Program-made: the position numbers and the translations under genes | Part shown: piece after piece, positions 32,582-40,434 of the stretch | How the letters are laid out: the number at the start of each line of letters is the position of its first letter | Position numbering within the stretch: position 1 is the stretch's first letter | Notes under the pieces: model-generated | Told to the model about the DNA's origin: nothing | What the model saw: the letters and a program-made list of their open reading frames with translations, nothing else | Databases searched by the model: none | Assembly (NCBI GenBank): GCA_902803475.1 | Contig: CADCPZ010000179.1 | Coordinates: 1 to 45,765 of the forward strand | Direction of reading: 5' to 3' | DNA from: an uncultured Prevotellaceae bacterium | Lineage (GTDB): Bacteria; Bacteroidota; Bacteroidia; Bacteroidales; Bacteroidaceae | Length of the DNA: 45,765 bases

Positions 32582-33023
32582 ACTTCGGAGCCTCTCCCAC
32601 CGAGGGGAGACTTAAATAAATCACTTCTATTCCTGCTCGTTTCAGCAGGTTGATGCCGTCTTCCAAACGGTATTTTTCACCATAGACAACACGTTTGATG
32701 CCTGCCTGAATGATGAGCTTTGCACATTCGATGCAGGGAGAGGCGGTGACGTAGAGCGTGCTGCCGTCAGAGTTGTTGGAACTGCGAGCCAGCTTCGTAA
32801 TAGCATTGGCCTCAGCATGCAGCACGTAGGGCTTGGTGAGGTTGTTCTCGTCCTCACAGATATTCTCGAAACCACTTGGCGTTCCGTTGTAGCCGTCGCT
32901 GATAATCATCTTGTCTTTGACGACTAAGGCGCCTACTTGTCGGCGCTGACAGTAGGAATTCTCTGCCCAAATGCGAGCCATTCGCAAATAACGGAGGTCA
33001 AGCTTATTTTGTTTGTCGTCCAT
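32580..33023 (-). CDS. dCMP/cytidine deaminase family protein (ComEB-like)
   Basis: 147 residues. Zinc site HAEANAI (H69, E71) and PCIEC (C97, C100), preceded by YNGTPSGFENICEDE, the substrate-binding loop of deoxycytidylate deaminases. It deaminates dCMP to dUMP for thymidylate synthesis. The C-terminal SLPSVGEAPK is encoded by a palindrome plus repeat and is probably an add-on. Preceded by M3 peptidase at a 45-nt distance. Confidence 0.92.
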   Translation of the reverse strand: MDDKQNKLDLRYLRMARIWAENSYCQRRQVGALVVKDKMIISDGYNGTPSGFENICEDENNLTKPYVLHAEANAITKLARSSNNSDGSTLYVTASPCIECAKLIIQAGIKRVVYGEKYRLEDGINLLKRAGIEVIYLSLPSVGEAPK

Positions 33024-33041
33024 ATTTCTTTTAATATTCTT

Positions 33042-33086
33042 CTAGTCTTTCTAGTTTTCCTAGTCTTCCTAGTCTTCCAAGTTCTC
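33042..33086 (-). repeat. 9-bp tandem array (CTAGTCTTC) at the M3 peptidase stop
   Basis: CTAGTCTTT (33042), CTAGTTTTC (33051), CTAGTCTTC (33060), CTAGTCTTC (33069), CAAGTTCTC (33078). The M3 stop codon TAG (33071-33069 on the minus strand) is the CTA of the fourth unit, and the C-terminal residues ENLED are repeat-encoded. Confidence 0.92.
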
Positions 33087-35237
33087 CTCGCTCTTCTTTA
33101 TCCCATTTCTCTCTAAAAGCGCATCGATGGTGGGTTCGCAGCCGCGGAAACGTTTGTAGAGTGTCATTGGATGCTCTGTGCCACCTTTCGAAAGAATGCA
33201 GTCACGGAAACGTTGAGCGGTTTCCTGATTGAAGATACCCTCCTTCTTAAATACGCTGAACGCATCGGCATCGAGCACTTCTGCCCATTTATAACTATAG
33301 TAGCCGGCTGCATAGCCGCCCGCCATGATGTGTGAGAACTGGGTGGTCATACAGGTATCAGCGCGTTGCTTGCCAAGAATAGCTTTCTCCCAGGCTTTCT
33401 TCTCAAAGGGGATGATATCAGCGGTAAACTCCTCTTTCTGCGTGTAGTAAGCCATATCCAACAATCCAAAAGAAACCTGTCGCAGACAGCCAATCGCTGC
33501 TTGGAAGTTGCGGCTGGCAATAATGCGGTCGATAAGCTCATCGGGCATCGGCTCCCCTGTTTCATAGTGGAAGGCGAAAGTGCGCAGGAAATCTTTCTCT
33601 ACAGCGAAGTTTTCCATCAGCTGTGAGGGCAGTTCCACAAAGTCCCACCACACATTCGTACCGCTGAGACTTTCATAATGGGTGTTGGCGAAGATGCCGT
33701 GCAGAGAGTGACCGAACTCATGGAGGAACGTCTCCACTTCGCTCAGTCGTAGTAATGCCGGTTTGTCATCGGTGGGCTTGCTCAGATTCATGACCAAACT
33801 CACATGAGGACGTACGTTTTCACCGCTGTGCTCAATCCATTGTCCCTGAAACTCAGTCATCCAAGCACCATCGCGTTTTCCTTTGCGAGGATGGAAATCA
33901 ACATAGAGTACAGCCAGGAAACTGCCGTCTTTGTCAAACACTTCAAATGGTTTTACGTCAGGGTGATAGACGGGAATGCTCTTGTTTTCCTTGAAGGAGA
34001 TGCCATAGAGCTTAGTGGCTAATCCGAAGACACCCTTGATGACATTTCCCAACTCCAGATAGGGGCGTAGCATCTCAGGGTCGAGGTTGTATTTCTGCAG
34101 TTTCAGCTGTTGCGAATAGTAGGCGGTGTCCCAAGGCTCCATCTTGAAATCGTCGCCTTCCATTTCTTTGGCAAGGGCTTTCAGTTCTGCCCGTTCTGCC
34201 TCGGCAGTAGGCTTATAGGCATCGATAAGGTTGTAGAGTAATTGATATACCTGCTCAACGTTCGATGCCATACGGTGCTTCAACACATAATCGGCAAAAG
34301 TATCATAGCCTAACAGCTGTGCCAGTTCCCTTCGAAGGTTGATAAGACGCTTGCAGATGTCGAGATTGTTCTCAGTATTTTCCTTGATACACAGCGTGTT
34401 GCGTGCCATATACAATTGTCTGCGCAACTCCCGTTGGGTGCTGTACATCATAAACGGACCATAGCTGGGGGCATCAAGTGTGAACACCCAGCCGTCCTTT
34501 TCAAGTTCCTTCGCCGCCTCAGCAGCCATCTGAAGGGCTGTTTCGGGCAGTCCCTCCAACTGTTTTTCGTCGGTGATATGCAGAATGAAGGCTTTGTTTT
34601 CCTTCAACAGATTCTGAGAGAATTGCAATGACAGCATACTCGCTTCTTCCGTCAGCGCACGCAAACGTTGTTTGCCATCCTCGTCGAGCAAGGCACCGCT
34701 ACGTACAAAACCATCGTAAGCGTTGTTGAGTAGCATCTCTTCTTCTGCGGTCAGCTTCCTAAGAGATGTCTTACAGTTGTCGCCAGCAGTATCTGAGTTG
34801 TCTTTAAGACAGGAATCCGTGTTGTGGTATTGATCATAGACGTGCTTGATACGCTTGAATACCTCAGGGTTGAGGCTGATGTCGTTAGCGTGTTTCGTCA
34901 AAATGGGACTCATCTTCTGCGCCAATGCATCCATCTCATCGTTGGTTTCTGCACTCAACATATTGAAGAACACGCTGTTTACCCTTCCCAACAGGTCGTA
35001 ATAATGCTTGTCGCCGTCCTTCTCATCCTCACGGTCTAACGTGTTTTCGAAAGTCGGCTCATCAGTTTCTGCCAGCATCATCGCTATCTGTTCATCCTCG
35101 CGGCGAATGCCCTCAAGCATAGCCTCCTCGTAATCTGAAAGCGTAATATCGGGAAATGGAATGGTATTGTGAATCGTCTGATATGGCTGCAGAAACGGAT
35201 TCACGTGTTGCTGTTCTCCTGTTTTCAAATCATTCAT
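33069..35237 (-). CDS. M3 family peptidase (peptidyl-dipeptidase Dcp-like)
   Basis: 722 residues. The zinc motif HEFGHSLHG is at 506-514 in ETFLHEFGHSLHGIFANTHYESLSG (split here), with downstream LPSQLMENF providing the third ligand. No signal peptide, so cytoplasmic. It releases dipeptides from C-termini. Residues D141-S158 (bases 34764-34817) form an 18-residue segment with two Cys and internal palindromes, between a helix ending VYDQYH and RKLTAEEEMLL, which looks inserted. First gene of the minus-strand operon to DUF721. Its promoter carries a strong inverted repeat. Confidence 0.93.
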   Translation of the reverse strand: MNDLKTGEQQHVNPFLQPYQTIHNTIPFPDITLSDYEEAMLEGIRREDEQIAMMLAETDEPTFENTLDREDEKDGDKHYYDLLGRVNSVFFNMLSAETNDEMDALAQKMSPILTKHANDISLNPEVFKRIKHVYDQYHNTDSCLKDNSDTAGDNCKTSLRKLTAEEEMLLNNAYDGFVRSGALLDEDGKQRLRALTEEASMLSLQFSQNLLKENKAFILHITDEKQLEGLPETALQMAAEAAKELEKDGWVFTLDAPSYGPFMMYSTQRELRRQLYMARNTLCIKENTENNLDICKRLINLRRELAQLLGYDTFADYVLKHRMASNVEQVYQLLYNLIDAYKPTAEAERAELKALAKEMEGDDFKMEPWDTAYYSQQLKLQKYNLDPEMLRPYLELGNVIKGVFGLATKLYGISFKENKSIPVYHPDVKPFEVFDKDGSFLAVLYVDFHPRKGKRDGAWMTEFQGQWIEHSGENVRPHVSLVMNLSKPTDDKPALLRLSEVETFLHEFGHSLHGIFANTHYESLSGTNVWWDFVELPSQLMENFAVEKDFLRTFAFHYETGEPMPDELIDRIIASRNFQAAIGCLRQVSFGLLDMAYYTQKEEFTADIIPFEKKAWEKAILGKQRADTCMTTQFSHIMAGGYAAGYYSYKWAEVLDADAFSVFKKEGIFNQETAQRFRDCILSKGGTEHPMTLYKRFRGCEPTIDALLERNGIKKSEENLED
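34764..34817 (-). repeat. Candidate 54-bp in-frame insertion in the M3 peptidase gene
   Basis: The coding strand contains TGTCTTAAAGACA (a 6+6 palindrome) and a second half-unit GACAACTGTAAGACA. The encoded residues D141-S158 are polar, with cysteines at 143 and 155, and have the same length as the insertions in carA and carB. The resemblance to those two is in design (TGT...ACA palindrome, 54 bp), not in sequence, so grouping them is tentative. Confidence 0.4.
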
Positions 35238-35263
35238 GCTTCTCTTTCTCTATAAACAGGCGA

Positions 35264-35288
35264 CAAAGTTACGTATTTTCTACGTAAC
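35264..35288 (-). promoter_or_regulatory. M3 peptidase promoter with overlapping inverted repeat
   Basis: The minus-strand -7 box TAACTTTG (35271-35264) lies 27 nt before the ATG. Overlapping it is a perfect inverted repeat with arms GTTACGTA (35268-35275) and TACGTAAC (35281-35288) around 5 nt: a likely operator positioned to control this operon. Confidence 0.65.
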
Positions 35289-35325
35289 AACCAACATTTT
35301 TATAATTATTAATGTAATACCCTTC

Positions 35326-35350
35326 AAAAAGCCTTCCTCCATAGAGAAGG
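35326..35350 (-). terminator. Terminator of the asparaginase gene
   Basis: On the minus strand CCTTCTC, 4-nt loop and GAGGAAGG (7 bp with one bulged G), then C and T5 (35330-35326). It lies 15 nt after the asparaginase stop. Confidence 0.6.
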
Positions 35351-35364
35351 TTGCAGAGGTTTCC

Positions 35365-36399
35365 TTATACCGTAATCTCTCCTGCCAAACTGCGGTTCAT
35401 CATTTCTCTGATTATATGATGGTCCTGGTATCGTGCTTGTAAATGCATGAGTTTTGTGACGGCAGCCTCGACGGTGCTGTCGTAGCCTGATACAACACCT
35501 GCCTCTTTCAGTTGGAAACCGGTATCATAGCGGTTCATCTCCACACTGCCGTTGATACATTGACTGATGTTTACCACGATGACGCCGCGGCTGCTGGCTT
35601 CTTTCAGCAACTTCAGCAACCACGGACGCTGTGGCGCGTTGCCGCTGCCAAACGAACGCATGATGATGCCTCGTAATTCAGGTGCATCCAAAACATGATG
35701 GACAATGTTCTCTTGTAAACCGGGGAATAAACTGAATACCACCACATTGGCATCTAAATCAGGGTGAGGTACCATCGGTTTATGAAAGTCGGGTTTCAGG
35801 ATGTGGTGATTGTGAAAGGTGAAGCTGACGCCAGCATCGCACAAGTGGGGATAGTTGAAGGTATCGAAAGCATTAAACCCTTCTGCATTATGTTTGGTGG
35901 CGCGGTTGCCACGTAGAAGGCGCCCGCTGAAATAAATACACACTTCAGGAACGATAGCCGTGCCGTCATCATGGTGGGCTGATGCCAACTCAATGCTGGT
36001 AATCAGGTTCTCCTTTCCATCGGTACGCAACTGTCCGATAGGAAGCTGGCTTCCTGTCAGGATGACGGGTTTCGTCAAATTCTCCAACATAAACGAAAGG
36101 GCTGAGGCGGTATAGGCCATTGTGTCGGTTCCGTGCAGAATGACAAAGCCGTCGTAATCATTATATTTTTGATGAATAATGCTTACAAGTTGTGCCCACA
36201 TATCCGGATTCATATCACTGGAATCGATGGGCGGCATAAACTGTTGTACATCGATAGCTGTCGGCACCTGCTTGAATTCGGGTACGTGATGTATCAGATG
36301 ATGGAAATCCAAAGGCTCAAGTGCGTTTGTCTTCAGGTTTTTCCCCATTCCGATCGTGCCGCCGGTATAAATCAACAATACTTTTTCTGTCCGTTTCAT
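35365..36399 (-). CDS. Type I L-asparaginase
   Basis: 344 residues, no signal peptide, hence the cytoplasmic type. The catalytic threonines are in TGGTIGM (T12 first) and HGTDTMAYTASAL (T91-D92-T93). Further family motifs are GSQLPIGQLRTDGKEN and LRGIIMRSFGSGNAP. It hydrolyses asparagine to aspartate and ammonia. Monocistronic, with its own promoter and terminator. Confidence 0.95.
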   Translation of the reverse strand: MKRTEKVLLIYTGGTIGMGKNLKTNALEPLDFHHLIHHVPEFKQVPTAIDVQQFMPPIDSSDMNPDMWAQLVSIIHQKYNDYDGFVILHGTDTMAYTASALSFMLENLTKPVILTGSQLPIGQLRTDGKENLITSIELASAHHDDGTAIVPEVCIYFSGRLLRGNRATKHNAEGFNAFDTFNYPHLCDAGVSFTFHNHHILKPDFHKPMVPHPDLDANVVVFSLFPGLQENIVHHVLDAPELRGIIMRSFGSGNAPQRPWLLKLLKEASSRGVIVVNISQCINGSVEMNRYDTGFQLKEAGVVSGYDSTVEAAVTKLMHLQARYQDHHIIREMMNRSLAGEITV

Positions 36400-36464
36400 G
36401 ATGGTATTTGTATCTTTTGTGGTCTCGTATTGATTCTACGACATCGTTTACGTAAATTTTCATG

Positions 36465-36472
36465 CAAATATA
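36465..36472 (-). promoter_or_regulatory. -7 box of the asparaginase gene
   Basis: Minus strand TATATTTG. Just downstream lies the 10-bp palindrome TTTACGTAAA (36447-36456), within a CGTTTACGT half-site that matches nine bases of the LacI operator at 21651. Possible regulatory site; evidence weak. Confidence 0.5.
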
Positions 36473-36505
36473 CTTTAAAAATCCACTTGTTCCAAAAAAA
36501 TGCAT

Positions 36506-36513
36506 TATTTTTG
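36506..36513 (+). promoter_or_regulatory. -7 box of uxaC
   Basis: Plus strand TATTTTTG, about 109 nt before the uxaC ATG. Upstream TTG at 36487 is spaced only 16 nt. The leader (36520-36621) shows no hairpin of note. Confidence 0.45.
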
Positions 36514-36621
36514 CAAAAAAAATAAACGGCATTTCAACCATCATAACATATTCTATGGTGTTCGATTTGCTTATTTTGTCAACAAACTAATAAAACAAAT
36601 AACAAAAACACTAAACCGATT

Positions 36622-38025
36622 ATGAAAAAGTTTATGGACGAAAACTTCCTGTTGGACACGAAAGTGGCACAGGAATTGTATCACAACCATGCGGCAAAGA
36701 TGCCGATTATCGATTATCATTGTCACCTGATTCCTGAAATGGTAGCCAGTGACCATAAGTTTAGGAGCATCACAGAGCTTTGGTTAGGAGGCGACCACTA
36801 TAAGTGGCGTGCGATGCGTACCAACGGCATCGACGAGAAATATTGTACAGGTAAGGATACTTCCGATTGGGAGAAATTCGAGAAATGGGCAGAGACCGTT
36901 CCCTATACCTTCCGCAATCCACTCTATCACTGGACACATCTGGAGTTGAAGACGGCTTTTGGTATCAACAAACTGCTGTCGCCGAAGACTGCTCGCGAGA
37001 TTTTCGATGAGTGTAACGAAAAACTTCAGCAGCCTGAATATACTGCCCGTGGTTTTATGCGCCGCTACAACGTTGAGTGTGTATGTACCACCGACGATCC
37101 CGTTGATGATCTGCGTTGGCACAAGGCTACCAAGGAGAGTGGTTTTGAAATCAAGATGATTCCTGCATGGCGTCCTGATAAGGCAATGAACATCGAGAAA
37201 CCTGAGTTTGCTGCTTATGTCAACAAACTGGCTGAGGTTGCGAACGTTTCTATCACGAAGTTTGCAGATATGATTGATGCATTGCAGAAGCGTCACGACT
37301 TCTTCCACGAGAACGGATGTCGTCTGTCTGATCATGGTATCGAGGAGTTCTACGATGAGCCATATACCGATTCTCAGATTGAAACCATCTTTGAGAAGGC
37401 GATGCGCGGTCAGCAACTCTCTCAGCTTGAAATCCGTCAGTACAAACATGCGTTCCTCCGTGTTTGCGCAGAGCAGGACTATGATGCCAACTGGACACAG
37501 CAGTTCCACTATGGTGCTATCCGCGACAACAACACGCTGATGCATGACAAGTTGGGTGTTGACACAGGATTCGACTCTATCGGTGAATTCACAACTGCTC
37601 AGGCTATGAGTCACTTCCTCAATGAATTGAATACTGCTGGTAAGCTTACGCGTACCATTTTATATACATTGAATCCTTGCGCTAATGAGGTGATTGCAAC
37701 GATGCTCGGTAATTTCCAGGATGGTAGCTGCCCAGGTAAGATTCAATTCGGCTCTGGCTGGTGGTTCAACGATCAGCTTGATGGTATGACGCGACAGATG
37801 AATGCATTGTCTGTGCTGGGTCTGCTGAGCCGTTTCGTTGGTATGCTGACCGACAGTCGCTCGTTCCTGAGCTATCCGCGTCATGAGTACTTCCGTCGTC
37901 TGCTTTGTAATCTGCTGGGCGATGATGTAGAGAAGGGGCTTCTTCCTTACGACATGGAGAGCCTGTCTCGTATGGTTGAAGATATCTCTTACAACAACGC
38001 AAGGAACTATTTCAAGTTCTATTAA
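36622..38025 (+). CDS. uxaC: Glucuronate isomerase
   Basis: 467 residues, normal length. It begins MKKFMDENFLLDTKVAQELY, then IIDYHCHLIPE with the metal-binding HCH, and continues with TTDDPVDDLRWHK and GSGWWFNDQLDGM. The enzyme converts D-glucuronate to fructuronate (and galacturonate to tagaturonate) in hexuronate catabolism. No other uxa/uxu gene is nearby, and transcription starts from its own promoter and ends at a clear terminator. Confidence 0.97.
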   Translation: MKKFMDENFLLDTKVAQELYHNHAAKMPIIDYHCHLIPEMVASDHKFRSITELWLGGDHYKWRAMRTNGIDEKYCTGKDTSDWEKFEKWAETVPYTFRNPLYHWTHLELKTAFGINKLLSPKTAREIFDECNEKLQQPEYTARGFMRRYNVECVCTTDDPVDDLRWHKATKESGFEIKMIPAWRPDKAMNIEKPEFAAYVNKLAEVANVSITKFADMIDALQKRHDFFHENGCRLSDHGIEEFYDEPYTDSQIETIFEKAMRGQQLSQLEIRQYKHAFLRVCAEQDYDANWTQQFHYGAIRDNNTLMHDKLGVDTGFDSIGEFTTAQAMSHFLNELNTAGKLTRTILYTLNPCANEVIATMLGNFQDGSCPGKIQFGSGWWFNDQLDGMTRQMNALSVLGLLSRFVGMLTDSRSFLSYPRHEYFRRLLCNLLGDDVEKGLLPYDMESLSRMVEDISYNNARNYFKFY

Positions 38026-38049
38026 TCAGCGTAACCCTATCAACAAATA

Positions 38050-38079
38050 AAAACCTTCCTGACTGGGAAGGTTTTTATT
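38050..38079 (+). terminator. Terminator of uxaC (bidirectional)
   Basis: AAAACCTTCC (38050-38059) pairs with GGAAGGTTTT (38066-38075), 6-nt loop, followed by a T-rich stretch; A-rich on the other side, so it can also serve the convergent gene ending at 38109. Confidence 0.85.
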
Positions 38080-38108
38080 TTATTGCTTTACACCAGAATG
38101 ATTATCTT

Positions 38109-39389
38109 TTATTGCTTCACTTTCAAATAGATGCCGTCGAAAGCGGAATTGGCACCAAAACAATCAAGTGACTCACGGTCGGTAATGGTTGTCAGCTTCA
38201 CAAACTTGGGATAGAACGTAGCACGGAATCCGTAACCACACTCATTGACGTTCAGATAGTCAAACGTGTTGCCGTTGAGCACAGCAGGACGCCCTTCCTT
38301 ACTACTGCCTTCAGCGATGTTGTGCACCACATTGGCACAGTCGAAATACACTTTGTTCTTGCCTGCCGCACGGAAGGTGATGTTGCCGCCCATATAGCAA
38401 TCATATCCCTGTCGCCATATCTGGAAAGAATACTCGCGACCGATATTATTAGGGTCTTCTGGAGTCAGGAGCGATTTCGTAAACCAACGGGGTGCCTCAC
38501 GGCTGGAGATGATGTCGGTAAGTTGGTACTCCTTTTCTGTCTTGGGATTCGTCCAAGTGCCTTCAACTTTATCGTCCCATCTGTCTGTAGCCTGATGCTG
38601 GATGCTGATGGTGCCGCTGATTTTGCCGTCTGCCTGATATTCATTAAAATAGTAATAGTTGATGCCTTCATACTGACTGACACTACCAGCTATCAAGATG
38701 GGGGCTGGATGCTTGGCATTGGGATAATAGATATAACCTGCTACGATACTGTCGCTGTTCTGTTGGAAAGCGATGATGACGGGGGTGCGACCATCAAGCT
38801 TGGCATCGAATCGTTGCAGGGGCAGATTGAGTAAGCCGTCGAAAATCAACAGATCGTCATCACCGGCAATCGACCACGTGTTCTCAAGATATCTCTGGAG
38901 CTTGTGCCCTTGCCAACGGTAATAGGTAGTGACACGATCATCGGGTCCGGCACTGAGGGTGGTAAAGATATATTTTTTCTCTGGATCGAATTGAGGCTCT
39001 CCAATACCGCTGTATCCCTCTGGTTGTATGAAGCAGTGCTGCTGTTGATCCCACAGGAGCGCCTCGTGCTGGGTGTTGTTGGCAAAACCGCCCCAATAAC
39101 CCAAATAGATATCTACATCTGGATAGCCGTCAAAGTTGATATCTGTTTCCGAGATGGTTCCGATGGTCTCTGCCATTTCTTCCGACACGGTAGCATCCAA
39201 CTGAAAGAAGTATTCTTTAATCAGTTTGTTCCCTACATAGGTACCGAGCGTCACTTCCGAAATCTCACCGTCGGCATTCTTCATTTTAGTAATTTTGAAA
39301 GTGAAGTCGTTACGTTCATACTGGGTTTGTGCCTGAAGGGTTGTCAGGCAGCAGAGACATAGTGTTACGATGGCTGTAATTCTTTTCAT
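38109..39389 (-). CDS. Secreted protein of unknown function with FG-GAP-like acidic motif
   Basis: 426 residues from the ATG at 39389 (MKRITAIVTLCLCCLTTLQAQ, signal peptide); ATG 39398 adds three residues and the frame's TTG at 39413 is too close to the promoter. The motif TDINFDGYPDVDIYLGYWG (about 85-103) resembles the calcium-binding D-x-N-x-D-G repeats of FG-GAP/XAC2610-type proteins. The rest is beta-rich with a C-terminal YLKVKQ. Exported, probably to the periplasm or surface. I cannot name a function. Confidence 0.75.
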   Translation of the reverse strand: MKRITAIVTLCLCCLTTLQAQTQYERNDFTFKITKMKNADGEISEVTLGTYVGNKLIKEYFFQLDATVSEEMAETIGTISETDINFDGYPDVDIYLGYWGGFANNTQHEALLWDQQQHCFIQPEGYSGIGEPQFDPEKKYIFTTLSAGPDDRVTTYYRWQGHKLQRYLENTWSIAGDDDLLIFDGLLNLPLQRFDAKLDGRTPVIIAFQQNSDSIVAGYIYYPNAKHPAPILIAGSVSQYEGINYYYFNEYQADGKISGTISIQHQATDRWDDKVEGTWTNPKTEKEYQLTDIISSREAPRWFTKSLLTPEDPNNIGREYSFQIWRQGYDCYMGGNITFRAAGKNKVYFDCANVVHNIAEGSSKEGRPAVLNGNTFDYLNVNECGYGFRATFYPKFVKLTTITDRESLDCFGANSAFDGIYLKVKQ

Positions 39390-39425
39390 CTGATTCATTT
39401 GTTTAATGCTCAATCATTCCGGATG

Positions 39426-39433
39426 CAAATATA
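39426..39433 (-). promoter_or_regulatory. -7 box of the secreted-protein gene
   Basis: Minus strand TATATTTG, 36 nt before the ATG at 39389. Back to back with the export-lipoprotein promoter. Confidence 0.55.
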
Positions 39434-39492
39434 CACAAAATCGTCAATCTGGATGGATATGGTCGTATTTTTTTGTAAAAAAAACAATTTCG

Positions 39493-39524
39493 TTTGTACA
39501 TATCAAAAAATAGTAGTAATTTTG
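39493..39524 (+). promoter_or_regulatory. Promoter of the polysaccharide export lipoprotein gene
   Basis: TTTG (39493-39496), 20-nt spacer, TAATTTTG (39517-39524), 30 nt before the ATG. A full -33/-7 match. Confidence 0.8.
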
Positions 39525-39554
39525 CAGCGATTTTAACAAGATTTTTCCCAAGAT

Positions 39555-40358
39555 ATGAAAAAATTACTTTTATGTTCAGTTTTAGCGGTCATGCTCACGG
39601 TGATGATGACAGGCTGTAAGTCGTACAAGAAAGTGGCTTATTTCCAGAATATTGATTCTATCAGTTTGGCCGCATCCAAAGGTTTGTATGATGCGAGAAT
39701 CATGCCGAAGGATGAGCTGACCATTACTGTTAGCACAACTGACCCGAAAGCAGCTGTTCCTTTCAACTTAGCTGTCTCACAGGTGCTGAATCCGACAGGA
39801 AATATCTCGTCCAGTGGTGCAGGTTCTCTGTTGCCATATCTGGTTGACAACGACGGATATATTGACTTCCCGGTTGTTGGTCGCCTGCATGTACAGGGAT
39901 TGACGAAAGGTCAGTGTGAGGATTTGATCAAGTCAAAGATTCGTCCTTATCTCGCAGCATCAGAGAATCCGGTTGTCACTGTACGGATGTCCAGCTTCCG
40001 TGTGACTGTACAGGGTGAGGTGAAGGCTCCGAAGGTAGTCCCTGTCAGCCAGGAGAAGATGAGTATCTTGGAAGCAATTACAGCAGCAGGTGACTTGACC
40101 ATCTATGGTAAGCGTGATAATGTGTTGCTGATTCGTGAGGATGCCACAGGTGAAAAGCATGCCGTTCGTCTGAATCTGAACGATGCCAACCTCATCAATT
40201 CACCTTATTATTATGTGCAACAGAACGACTATATCTATGTAGAGCCGAACGCAACGGCATCGAAGAACTCGGAAATCGGTCAGAGCACCACGCTTTGGTT
40301 CTCTGCAACAAGTATTCTGATTTCTATTGCATCGCTGCTCGTGACAATATTTAGATAA
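39555..40358 (+). CDS. Polysaccharide export lipoprotein (Wza/GumB family)
   Basis: 267 residues. Lipobox MMTGC (C21), then the Poly_export domain (IMPKDELTITVSTTDPKAAVPFNL ... DNDGYIDFPVVGRLHVQGLTKGQCEDLI) and an SLBB-like domain (VTVQGEVKAPKVVPVSQEKMSILEAITAAGDL). A C-terminal hydrophobic helix (TTLWFSATSILISIASLLVTIF) is the Wza-type membrane-spanning helix. It would form the outer-membrane exit channel for an exopolysaccharide. Unusually, no Wzc-type kinase or glycosyltransferase follows; it is flanked by its own promoter and terminator. Confidence 0.92.
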   Translation: MKKLLLCSVLAVMLTVMMTGCKSYKKVAYFQNIDSISLAASKGLYDARIMPKDELTITVSTTDPKAAVPFNLAVSQVLNPTGNISSSGAGSLLPYLVDNDGYIDFPVVGRLHVQGLTKGQCEDLIKSKIRPYLAASENPVVTVRMSSFRVTVQGEVKAPKVVPVSQEKMSILEAITAAGDLTIYGKRDNVLLIREDATGEKHAVRLNLNDANLINSPYYYVQQNDYIYVEPNATASKNSEIGQSTTLWFSATSILISIASLLVTIFR

Positions 40359-40364
40359 ACGAAT

Positions 40365-40396
40365 AGAGATTGAGATTCATTTCTCAATCTCTTTTT
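40365..40396 (+). terminator. Terminator of the export lipoprotein gene
   Basis: AGAGATTGAGA (40365-40375) pairs perfectly with TCTCAATCTCT (40382-40392), 6-nt loop, then T5. It leaves only 38 nt before the glmS ATG, in which I find no TAnnTTTG promoter. Confidence 0.9.
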
Positions 40397-40434
40397 CTAT
40401 GATGATATAAACAACCACAAACACAAATACAACT

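Noticed and set aside
36784..37614. 276-codon open frame antisense to uxaC
   Set aside because: uxaC is an unmistakable enzyme across the same bases; the antisense protein has no recognisable domain and composition typical of a shadow frame.
40359..40434. glmS ribozyme
   Set aside because: The gap is only 76 nt, mostly terminator hairpin, and too short for the ribozyme; that element is also typical of Firmicutes.
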